A stretch of 64,000 nucleotides of DNA from Paenibacillus illinoisensis NBRC 15959 (GTDB lineage: Bacteria; Bacillota; Bacilli; Paenibacillales; Paenibacillaceae), in NCBI RefSeq assembly GCF_004000925.1, contig NZ_BIME01000016.1, positions 50,874-114,873 on the forward strand, in the 5' to 3' direction. The notes under the pieces are model-generated. The model made no database searches. It had not been told where the DNA came from and saw nothing but the letters and a program-made list of their open reading frames with translations. The position numbers and the translations under genes are program-made. Within the stretch, counting starts at the first letter, position 1, and each line of letters starts with the position of its first letter. Positions 16,424 to 23,738 of the stretch are shown here, piece after piece.

Positions 16424-17167
16424 TCAGGACAACATGAGGCCCATCTGCGCGGCTGCTTCCTTCAGTACAGGTGCATATTCGTGCAAAGTTTCCTGGGACA
16501 GGCGGCTAACGGGACCCGATACGGATAGCGCAGCAGCAATATTCCCCTTTCGATCCATAATAGGAACCGATACTGCAGCCGCTCCAGGCTCACGTTCTTC
16601 GTAGCTGGTCGCATATCCATTCTCCCGGATATCACCCATCTGGGCCAGATAAACTTCGGGATCGATAAATACGGGCCATTCGGGACCATTCATCAGTTCC
16701 TCCCGGTCTTCTTCCGTCGCAAATGCCATGAGTACCTTGCTGGATGCCCCTACGGATAGAGGAAGACGTACGCCAACCGGAGCCACCCGCCGGATGGCCT
16801 GATCACTCTGAACAGCCTGAATACGGATACGCTCACTGCCATCCCGCAGGTACAGACTGACCGTTTCTCCCAAACGATCTCTGAGCCGCTCCATTGCAGG
16901 AAGCAGCAAAATGGCAGGATCATCACTGCGGGACATATGAGCAGACAGCTCCCAGATTCGAATGCCGAGCCTGTATTTCTCAGTGGCCGCATCGCGAATG
17001 ACGAAGCCCTTCTCCTCCAGCGTCGCCATCAGACGATGAACCGTACTTTTGTGCAAACCAATCTGGCTCGCAATTTCTGTGAGTCCAAGATCGCTCCGTG
17101 TGGTAAAACATAATAATATATCCAGCGCCCGTTCCACAGCCCGGACGGTTAGTTTGCGGTCTTCCAT
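16424..17167 (-). CDS. IclR-family transcriptional regulator
   Basis: 247 residues: N-terminal winged helix (VRAVERALDILLCF, LTEIASQIGLHKSTVHRLMATLEEKGFV) and a C-terminal GAF-like effector domain (LPLSVGASSKVLMAFATEEDREEL, GENGYATS-like region, PGAAAVSVPIMDRKGNIAAALSVSGPVSRL). GAGGAGGG lies 9 bases before the ATG at 17167. A three-half-site operator ends its 5' region at 17187 and is shared with acnA, so self-control and control of aconitase are proposed. Ligands of this family are often organic acids, which would suit a TCA-cycle target; that is inference. The gene lies upstream of the thiC leader on the same strand. Confidence 0.92.
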   Translation of the reverse strand: MEDRKLTVRAVERALDILLCFTTRSDLGLTEIASQIGLHKSTVHRLMATLEEKGFVIRDAATEKYRLGIRIWELSAHMSRSDDPAILLLPAMERLRDRLGETVSLYLRDGSERIRIQAVQSDQAIRRVAPVGVRLPLSVGASSKVLMAFATEEDREELMNGPEWPVFIDPEVYLAQMGDIRENGYATSYEEREPGAAAVSVPIMDRKGNIAAALSVSGPVSRLSQETLHEYAPVLKEAAAQMGLMLS

Positions 17168-17186
17168 GGCATAATGCCCTCCTCAT

Positions 17187-17213
17187 GTTTCATCACATGA
17201 AACTTGGTTACAT
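17187..17213 (-). promoter_or_regulatory. Three-half-site operator upstream of iclR
   Basis: In sense direction: ATGTAAC, GTTTCAT, ATGAAAC separated by CAA and GTG; the last two half-sites are perfect inverted repeats. It matches the acnA site (3748-3774) at 22 of 27 positions with equal spacing and orientation. It lies just ahead of the ribosome site. Auto-control is inferred. Confidence 0.6.
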
Positions 17214-17389
17214 AAATTATATGAGAAACGATCTCATCTGTAAACCAAAATGAGCCAAATCATGACGATAAGAAGTGTAAATATTTTCTTTTTATAAGAC
17301 TAAATCCCCTGCAATTTGCACCATCAGGAAATGTTACCCATATATCTTTCGGACTATATAACAATTGCGTAACAAATGCCCCCAATCAA

Positions 17390-17418
17390 TTGACTTTGAC
17401 TATATGGAAACATACGAT
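17390..17418 (+). promoter_or_regulatory. Candidate sigma-A promoter of the hydrolase gene
   Basis: TTGACT (17390-17395) and TACGAT (17413-17418) with a 17-base spacer; transcript leader would be about 100 bases. The rest of the 17204-17528 gap is AT-rich with no gene. Confidence 0.5.
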
Positions 17419-17528
17419 AAAGATATATAAGCAAGACTTTGCTGCACAGGCAAGCAAGGACATCAAGCCATATGATCTGATCTGAACTCGTTGTTATCTT
17501 CAATTGATCTGAATAAGGAGGGGCAATC

Positions 17529-18557
17529 ATGTTTCCGACATCCCAGAGCGAAGCCCCGCTGCAAACGAAAGTGTCCGATCTGCCTTCTTCGTTATCACCG
17601 AGGCTGATCCGGTTCAAACATATTATCGTAGCGTTGCTGCTCTCCGTTGTATTTTTTCTGCTCTTTTGTTTCATTGCCTTACACGGCTATATTGCTTGGG
17701 TACTATCCAACCCGACCGTAGCTCCCGTGTTCTCCAATCCAATGCAGGCCAAGAACATGAAGTACGAGGATATCACGTTCCCGGCAGCAGATGGCAGCCG
17801 TACGATGCAGGGCTGGTATATCCCCGCAGACACGGATGTCAACAAAACCATCATCTTCAGTCATGGATATGGGGCCAATCGGGAGGAAACCTGGGTTCCC
17901 ATGTATGACCTGGCTCACTATGCCCACCAGCTCGGGTTCAATGTAGTGATGTTTGACTATGGTTTCGCCTCACAGGTGAACAAGGCAGTCGCTACAGGAG
18001 GCAAAGCCGAGTCCCAGCAATTGCTTGGTGCCATTCAGTTCGCCAAGCAGCGCGGTGCTCAGGAGCTTGTCGTCTGGGGATTCTCGATGGGCGCAGGCAC
18101 AGCATTACAGACGGGGCTGCTCACCGAGAACGTGGATGCCATGATTCTCGACAGCACTTTCCTGCTGGAGCCGGATACGCTGTATCACAACATTCATAAT
18201 CAGATCGATCTGCCGCGACAACCCACTTTGCAGATCATGAATCTGTTATTTCCGGTTCTGAATGGCACCGGATTACAGCAGATTCCGTATCAGGAAGTCA
18301 AAAAGAAAGACTATCCGTTCCCCATCTTCTTCATTCACGGAACGGAGGATGAGAAGGCTCCATATCCGATCGCCGAGCTTCTCGCCGCCAACCAGACGAA
18401 CACCTACTCAGAGGAATGGATCGTACAGGACGCGCATCATGAGCTGATCTTCAGGGAACACCCGAAGGAGTATCTCCGCCGTGTCTCTACGTTCCTGAGT
18501 CATGTGACGAAGACAAGCAGCGACGATGTGGAAAATACCAATACCGGAGGAGAATAA
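17529..18557 (+). CDS. Membrane-anchored alpha/beta hydrolase
   Basis: 342 residues. One membrane helix (about 33-56, IIVALLLSVVFFLLFCFIAL) anchors the protein; the rest is an alpha/beta-hydrolase domain, probably outside the cell. HGYGAN forms the oxyanion region, GFSMGAGTA holds the nucleophile Ser, FFIHGTEDEKAP the acidic residue and DAHHELI the His. It resembles the YqkD/BAAT-like group of Bacillales. AAGGAGGGG precedes the ATG. The gene stands alone with its own promoter and terminator. Substrate unknown. Confidence 0.88.
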   Translation: MFPTSQSEAPLQTKVSDLPSSLSPRLIRFKHIIVALLLSVVFFLLFCFIALHGYIAWVLSNPTVAPVFSNPMQAKNMKYEDITFPAADGSRTMQGWYIPADTDVNKTIIFSHGYGANREETWVPMYDLAHYAHQLGFNVVMFDYGFASQVNKAVATGGKAESQQLLGAIQFAKQRGAQELVVWGFSMGAGTALQTGLLTENVDAMILDSTFLLEPDTLYHNIHNQIDLPRQPTLQIMNLLFPVLNGTGLQQIPYQEVKKKDYPFPIFFIHGTEDEKAPYPIAELLAANQTNTYSEEWIVQDAHHELIFREHPKEYLRRVSTFLSHVTKTSSDDVENTNTGGE

Positions 18558-18572
18558 AATTTTCCGGTGATC

Positions 18573-18597
18573 AGAGCCCCCAAGGGGCTCTTTTTTT
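18573..18597 (+). terminator. Intrinsic terminator
   Basis: AGAGCCCC/GGGGCTCT stem and seven T right after the hydrolase gene. Confidence 0.9.
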
Positions 18598-18716
18598 ATG
18601 CACACATAGGACAACATGGCAGGCGAATATACTTTTGGGACGATTATAAATGGTTAATCACACCGTATCCCTTGAAGGCCGATATTACATTTTAATTGAA
18701 TGGAGGTTTGCCGCAT

Positions 18717-20024
18717 ATGAATTGGTCTGGCTATGGACCCTTGCTGCCTCTGCGCATTCTGGAGGAGATAAGGTTCTGGAAGGAGCAGGAGAAAGAGCAT
18801 ACCCTCGTTATTCGGGCACTGGTTCCCGATCTGGAGCCTACTTATGTGAAGCTGCTTGAAGAATGGGCAGTGACGTTTGAAAATACCGAGAAGGTAGCCA
18901 ACCAGCTGTTGAAACAGCTGTTACCCGGAACCCATCCCCCTGCCCCTTACATCATCGGAAGCGTAGAACAGCTTGTTGCCTCTTCACGTTCACAATCGCG
19001 GGAGTTCATCAGGCAGCTGTACGTCCTGCTTGAGCAAAGTGCCGCTGTGCAAGCTGTCCCGCTCGCTAAGGCAGTCATTCTGCACTTTATCCGTGAATCG
19101 GAGTATTTCCTCGGCGTACTCGATACCTTGATTCAGCCTGGAATCATGCGGGATTCGATAAGTGATGCACCCTTTTCTTTGGATAAGTATGTTCAATTGT
19201 CAGGACGCACCGAGCGTGAAGCAGCAGAGGAGCCGTCATCCATCGCTGGGAAAACTAACGCTCCGTCAGCTCCATCAGCTCCCGCACCTTCATCTTCTTC
19301 TTCACAGGTGCAGTCTTCAGAGGTCTCCGGTCTATCGCCTTCTTCCGGTACTACAGAGAGCATCACCTTACCTTCTACACCTCCTGTGAAGGAGAGACCT
19401 GTTCCGATTGGAGGCCACACGCTGCCTCCTCTGCCCTATGCCTATAACGCACTCGAACCACATATTGACGAAATGACGATGCGCATTCATCACGATAAGC
19501 ACCATCAATCCTATGTGGATGGACTCAATACAGCCGAGAAGAAACTGGCAGAGTCACGTAAAAAAAATAATTTCGAACTCGTCAAACATTGGGAACGAGA
19601 ACTTGCCTTCAATGGTGCAGGCCATTACCTGCATACGATCTTCTGGACGATCATGAATCCCAGAGGCGGCGGCAAACCTTCCGGATTGCTTGCTGAACAG
19701 ATCAAACGGGATTTTGGCAGTTATGAGGCATTCAAAAATCAATTCACTGAAGCCGCTAACAAAGTGGAAGGCAGCGGCTGGGCTCTCCTTGTCTGGAGTC
19801 CACGTGCTCACCGTTTGGAGATTTTACAGGCGGAGAAGCACCAGAACCTGTCCCAGTCCGACATCGTACCTCTCCTGCCGCTGGATGTATGGGAGCATGC
19901 CTACTATCTGAAGCATCAGAATGAGCGCAAGAAATATATTGATGACTGGTGGAATGTCGTCTATTGGCCTGCGGTGGCTGAACGTTATGAAACGGCACGC
20001 AAGCTGTTGTGGCCACCCTACTAG
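18717..20024 (+). CDS. DUF2935-like helical domain fused to Fe/Mn superoxide dismutase
   Basis: 435 residues in three parts: an alpha-helical domain (1-165) resembling DUF2935 (LRILEEIRFWKEQEKEHTLVIRALVP, HFIRESEYFLGVLDTLIQPG); a Pro/Ser/Ala-rich linker (about 170-235); and a full Fe/Mn SOD domain (235-435). Metal ligands are His258 (RIHHDKHH), the His in YLHTIFW, and the Asp and His of LDVWEHAYY. SODs convert superoxide to hydrogen peroxide and oxygen. GGAGG is 10 bases before the ATG at 18717, favoured over 18696. No signal peptide. B. subtilis SodF also has an N-terminal extension. Metal cannot be told from sequence alone. A separate sodA lies at 27.5 kb. Confidence 0.9.
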   Translation: MNWSGYGPLLPLRILEEIRFWKEQEKEHTLVIRALVPDLEPTYVKLLEEWAVTFENTEKVANQLLKQLLPGTHPPAPYIIGSVEQLVASSRSQSREFIRQLYVLLEQSAAVQAVPLAKAVILHFIRESEYFLGVLDTLIQPGIMRDSISDAPFSLDKYVQLSGRTEREAAEEPSSIAGKTNAPSAPSAPAPSSSSSQVQSSEVSGLSPSSGTTESITLPSTPPVKERPVPIGGHTLPPLPYAYNALEPHIDEMTMRIHHDKHHQSYVDGLNTAEKKLAESRKKNNFELVKHWERELAFNGAGHYLHTIFWTIMNPRGGGKPSGLLAEQIKRDFGSYEAFKNQFTEAANKVEGSGWALLVWSPRAHRLEILQAEKHQNLSQSDIVPLLPLDVWEHAYYLKHQNERKKYIDDWWNVVYWPAVAERYETARKLLWPPY

Positions 20025-20054
20025 AAACGAAAAGGAAAAAGGGAACAAGAGAAA

Positions 20055-20098
20055 AGAGATATCTCCAGCCGGTAGACTGCCAGATATCTCTTCTTCAT
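20055..20098 (+). terminator. Intrinsic terminator of the SOD fusion gene
   Basis: AGAGATATCT/AGATATCTCT stem followed by TCTTCATTT. Confidence 0.7.
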
Positions 20099-20103
20099 TT
20101 GCA

Positions 20104-20142
20104 ATAAAAAAGCAAGCCTCTTGATTCAAGAAGACTTGCTTG
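20104..20142 (-). terminator. Intrinsic terminator of the 74-residue gene
   Basis: On the minus strand AAGCAAG...CTTGCTT with an inner CTTCTTG/CAAGAGG-type pairing and a T-run (TTTTTTATT). Confidence 0.8.
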
Positions 20143-20176
20143 TATTTAGATAAGGCCACTAACGCGTCATGCTAGA

Positions 20177-20401
20177 CTAGGAAGCACAGCCCTCGCACGC
20201 AACATAGTTGTCCCCAACCTGCTTGCTGATGGCAATCAGATCCCCCAGCTTGATATCTTCCTCACCCGTGAACTCCAGGTCGGCAATACGTGCAACGATC
20301 AAAGCCGCAGCTTCTTCCTTGCTTGTTGCCATTTGGCTGAATTCAGACTTCTCGCCTGAAGAAACAACCTCATATTCAAATGTATATCTTAATGTTTCCA
20401 T
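20177..20401 (-). CDS. Small acidic protein of unknown function
   Basis: 74 residues starting METLRYTFEYEVVSSGEKSEF and ending GDNYVACEGCAS. The CEGC near the C-terminus could bind metal or react with thiols, but the protein is otherwise a plain acidic alpha/beta sequence (EDIKLGDLIAISKQV). GGAGAG precedes the ATG at 20401. It is a single gene with its own terminator, between the SOD fusion and lipL. Family not recognised. Confidence 0.7.
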   Translation of the reverse strand: METLRYTFEYEVVSSGEKSEFSQMATSKEEAAALIVARIADLEFTGEEDIKLGDLIAISKQVGDNYVACEGCAS

Positions 20402-20471
20402 CTTAGCACTCTCCTTCCGAAATCACATCATATCATCTCTATTAACCAATTCCAAGTGTTCTCGAACGATA

Positions 20472-21335
20472 CTAATCGTAGCGCAGTTTCATCTGCTCTG
20501 CCGTCTGCCTGACTGCCTCTCGATCAACGGACAATACGCCGTCAGTCTCAGCCATAGGGTATCGATTACGAAGCGTACGGACCAGGGAAGCGGTGTAAGC
20601 TGCTGCAGAAGGCACTCCTGCCAGCTCTTGAAGACTCGCCATGGTGCCCGGACGAACATCGGGATACCCTTCCTGCAGGCCGTCTGCTGCATGCTGATAG
20701 AACTTGCGTACATCTGCCGCCAGCTTGTCTCCTTGCCCTTCGACGATAATAAAAGCCGTTATAATATAAGCCTTGGCCTGCCTTCGCTGGGCAATACCAC
20801 AAAATTTCAGTCCGCCGACACTGACATCATAATCACCGGGGCAGAAGGCACCCTCGACCTCTCCGGTTCGTGCCTGATTCGACCAAGGCGTTAACGACTC
20901 GGCAATTAGAGCAGCCATCTCGCGGAAGTCATCGTGAATATTAATAGCACGAGCCGGGTTAGGCAAAATCAGTGAAATGTTAACCACGCCCGGATGAAGA
21001 GGAACAGCCGCACCTCCCGAGGGACGAACACAGACAGCGGTTCCCTGCTTTCTCATGCCTTCCATTGCCTCTACAGCCTTGGGAAGCCGGCGATCCCGCA
21101 GACCTGCAACAAATGCGTCAGGATGACGCCAAATATGGGCAACCGGCAGATGCCCTTCGCCTACACGGCGGCACATCACCTCTTCCCATGCAAATGCCTC
21201 TAGCACACTGCTTCCATACCGAAGTAAAGGGGTTTCCCAGATCTGTATACGATGCAGCCTGGATGACGAGCTGGACGGAAGCGCCTGCTCTGCTCCAGGC
21301 TGTCCGGTATTGTCTGAATTCAAAGGTACACTCAT
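20472..21335 (-). CDS. lipL: Octanoyl-[GcvH]:protein N-octanoyltransferase LipL
   Basis: Amidotransferase that moves octanoyl groups from GcvH to the E2 subunits in lipoate synthesis. The biotin/lipoate ligase fold is seen in RPSGGAAVPLHPGVVNISLILP, and the catalytic Cys of the LipL type lies in GAFCPGDYDVSVGGLKFCGIAQRR. 287 or so residues from the ATG at 21335, chosen because GGAGG stands 9 bases before it; an upstream in-frame ATG at 21422 has no ribosome site. An alternative is a lipoate-protein ligase-like protein, but the Cys-Pro-Gly-Asp/Ser-Tyr motif favours LipL. Confidence 0.85.
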   Translation of the reverse strand: MSVPLNSDNTGQPGAEQALPSSSSSRLHRIQIWETPLLRYGSSVLEAFAWEEVMCRRVGEGHLPVAHIWRHPDAFVAGLRDRRLPKAVEAMEGMRKQGTAVCVRPSGGAAVPLHPGVVNISLILPNPARAINIHDDFREMAALIAESLTPWSNQARTGEVEGAFCPGDYDVSVGGLKFCGIAQRRQAKAYIITAFIIVEGQGDKLAADVRKFYQHAADGLQEGYPDVRPGTMASLQELAGVPSAAAYTASLVRTLRNRYPMAETDGVLSVDREAVRQTAEQMKLRYD

Positions 21336-21429
21336 ATTTGCTAACCTCCGACTAAACGAATCTGAATCAGGATAAGACAAGGAAAGGGGTTTAAACATTG
21401 CTGGATGTACACAAATGCTCATATAAATA

Positions 21430-21461
21430 AATAAGCCGGTTCCCAGGGAACTCGGCTTATT
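21430..21461. terminator. Hairpin between lipL and folE
   Basis: AATAAGCCG/CGGCTTATT with inner GTTCCC/GGGAAC pairing. On the minus strand it follows folE by about 55 bases and is followed by TATTTATTTAT. Confidence 0.65.
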
Positions 21462-21515
21462 AGGTGAACCGTTTTAATGATTGGACACGGCTTGAAAGCT
21501 TGTCCGGTTCGGGTC

Positions 21516-22109
21516 TTAGTCCTTAACCAGAGACAGAAACTCAGCACGCTGCGCCGTATTGTCCCGGAAGGAACCACGGACCGCGGATGTTACCGTCTTG
21601 CTGCCAGGCTTCTTCACGCCGCGGGAGCACATGCACAAGTGCTCACCTTCCACAACGACCATGACACCATGCGGTTCAACAGCCTCGTTCAGGATGTCGG
21701 CAATCTGTGAAGTGATACGTTCCTGAACCTGAAGACGACGGGTAACTGCCTCGACCAACCGAGCCATTTTGCTCAACCCGACAATTTTGCCGCTGGGTAC
21801 ATACCCAATATGCACTTTGCCGAAGAAGGGCGCCATATGATGTTCACACTGGCTGTAATAAACGATGTCCTTCACAATGACAAGCTCTTCATGATTCTCG
21901 TCAAACGTCACGCCGAGTACATCGCGCGGGTCCACTTCATACCCGCCAAAAATTTCTTCATACATCCGGGTTACTCGTGCAGGCGTCTCAAGCAGCCCTT
22001 CTCGCGTACTATCTTCTCCGATCAGTTTGAGGATCTGTTCCACATGGTACTCGATCTTCTCCCGATTGTCGGATACTTTTGAATTCAAATAATCTTTCAC
22101 GCCAGCCAC
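21516..22109 (-). CDS. folE: GTP cyclohydrolase I
   Basis: Zinc enzyme that opens GTP to 7,8-dihydroneopterin triphosphate, the first step of folate (and in many bacteria queuosine) synthesis; a homodecamer in the cytoplasm. 197 residues. Zn ligands are Cys and His in QCEHHMAPFFGKVHIGY and Cys in HLCMCSRGVKKPGS; TSAVRGSF is the usual C-terminal motif. Start is GTG at 22109 with AAAGGAGG 9 bases upstream. queG at 24 kb belongs to the queuosine pathway, which starts from the same product. Confidence 0.97.
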   Translation of the reverse strand: MAGVKDYLNSKVSDNREKIEYHVEQILKLIGEDSTREGLLETPARVTRMYEEIFGGYEVDPRDVLGVTFDENHEELVIVKDIVYYSQCEHHMAPFFGKVHIGYVPSGKIVGLSKMARLVEAVTRRLQVQERITSQIADILNEAVEPHGVMVVVEGEHLCMCSRGVKKPGSKTVTSAVRGSFRDNTAQRAEFLSLVKD

Positions 22110-22202
22110 TGCCGAACGCCTCCTTTCGAACCACTTGGTGTAAGCCTTCTTTCACTTCCGCATTATGCATAATCGATTATGCAATTTGCTTGCTTACAAC
22201 TA

Positions 22203-22466
22203 TTATTTTCGGCGGCCCGAGTTTTTACGCGCAGGATGTTGCCCCGGCTGAGGCATCTTCGCGCCAGGCTGCTGGTTCTTCATCATCTGCTGGGCGCGCT
22301 GCATTTGCTTGCCATTCAGGTTATAACCCATTTGCTTCGCCATTTTTTGAAGCATGTCGGGATCACTTTGCATTTTCTCGAGTTGTTTACGCAAGTAGTA
22401 CACCCCGATGAAAAATCCCCCGACCAGACCTACAATCAATGTGATAATCGGTATTACTATTTCCAT
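22203..22466 (-). CDS. YneF family (UPF0154) small membrane protein
   Basis: 87 residues: one N-terminal membrane helix (IVIPIITLIVGLVGGFFIGVYYL) followed by the family segment LEKMQSDPDMLQKMAKQMGYN, then a basic, Gln/Pro-rich tail (QQPGAKMPQPGQHPARKNSGRRK). UPF0154 members are usually about 70-75 residues; the tail is an extension. Role unknown. Single gene on the minus strand between folE and the HD-GYP gene. Confidence 0.9.
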   Translation of the reverse strand: MEIVIPIITLIVGLVGGFFIGVYYLRKQLEKMQSDPDMLQKMAKQMGYNLNGKQMQRAQQMMKNQQPGAKMPQPGQHPARKNSGRRK

Positions 22467-22691
22467 CTCTTAGACACCTCTGTATGCAATCTAAAAAGCC
22501 TGATAATCCGTGTCAGCACCTGATGTCCACTTGCCTGCTTGTACACGTGTCACGGACCGGATTTCCTGAAAGTTATCATAGCATTTCCGCACGATTGGAG
22601 CAAACGGATTTTCCAGCTAATAGTTAAAAATCGGTGAACCCAAACTTCGCTTCAACCTGGGGGTAAACCTCTCATGAAGCTCCATGTTAAC

Positions 22692-23723
22692 CTAGGTCAT
22701 AACCGCCTCAATGAAAACGGTTGTTTCCCTGGCCAGATCCACCTCGACCACATCCAGATCATAACGCGTGCTTCCGCGTGCAACCCGAATGACCGGTCTG
22801 CCTGGCAGCCCCCGATGCTGCCTCACAATGACTCCAGTTTCTCTGGTGGACAGCCTGACGGCTGTTCCATTCGGATACACAGATACGCTGCGGTTAAATT
22901 CAATCAGGATGTCCCGATCCAGCTTCGTACCCGACATGGCCATCATCTCTTCACAGGCTTCATGCGGCAGCAGGCTTGGACCAGACGAGCCGTTGATCAG
23001 ATTATCATAGATATTGGCGGCAGCGACAATTTTGGCAAACAGATGAATGTCCTTGCCCATAATGCCTCTCGGCAGTCCGGTACCATCCACATGCTCATGG
23101 TGCTGAAGAGCAGTATGGGCGACGAGCAAACTGAACTCCCGCTTGGACTTGATGACTTCAAACCCCCGCCAGGTATGGTGAAGGGATGCATTCGCCGCAG
23201 AAGCGCTGCCGGGAGGCTCTCCAACTTTGCCGATATCATGAAGCAGCGCACCCACCGCCAGATCCTTCAGCTGATTGTAGTTCAAACCCAAATTGAGTCC
23301 CATCACCGAAGAAAGCAAACATACATTCATGGCATGTACGTACTGGGCGTTGTCCTTGGTTCGAATATCCGTTAACTGGACAAGCAGTTCCCGCCCGTTT
23401 AATACGTCGTTCAGCAGCTTGTCTATGCTAAGGGCAACCTTTTTCGGGCTCCAGTCTTTCCCGGAGCGTACCGCCTCCAGCGTCATGCTCATTTCATTAA
23501 TAATGGCCCGCTTCGTGGCTTCATCCAGAATGTCTTCTGTCTCCACATCTTTATACGCTTCATCCTGGATGTACAGCATGGTTACGCCAATACGCTTCAG
23601 CGTATTAACCATAAATACGGTGAGCTGGACTCCCGCAGACAACAAGACTGTTCCATTGCCTGAGTACACGGTTTTGCCTAGACACTCACCCGCCTCCACA
23701 CTTTCCACGTTTACATACTTCAT
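22692..23723 (-). CDS. HD-GYP domain protein (likely cyclic-di-GMP phosphodiesterase)
   Basis: 343 residues. The HD-GYP domain occupies roughly 115-300: HAMNVCLLSSVMGLNLG, LLHDIGKVGEPPG with the HD pair, and HHEHVDGTGLPRGI, where the usual GYP is GLP; then FAKIVAAANIYDNLING. The first 110 residues form a separate alpha/beta region (GKTVYSGNGTVLLSAGVQL) common in this group, and the last 40 a PilZ-like or unrelated tail. Metal ligands look kept, so hydrolysis of cyclic di-GMP is likely but untested. GGGGGA precedes the ATG. Confidence 0.85.
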   Translation of the reverse strand: MKYVNVESVEAGECLGKTVYSGNGTVLLSAGVQLTVFMVNTLKRIGVTMLYIQDEAYKDVETEDILDEATKRAIINEMSMTLEAVRSGKDWSPKKVALSIDKLLNDVLNGRELLVQLTDIRTKDNAQYVHAMNVCLLSSVMGLNLGLNYNQLKDLAVGALLHDIGKVGEPPGSASAANASLHHTWRGFEVIKSKREFSLLVAHTALQHHEHVDGTGLPRGIMGKDIHLFAKIVAAANIYDNLINGSSGPSLLPHEACEEMMAMSGTKLDRDILIEFNRSVSVYPNGTAVRLSTRETGVIVRQHRGLPGRPVIRVARGSTRYDLDVVEVDLARETTVFIEAVMT

Positions 23724-23738
23724 GAACGTCCCCCGCTC

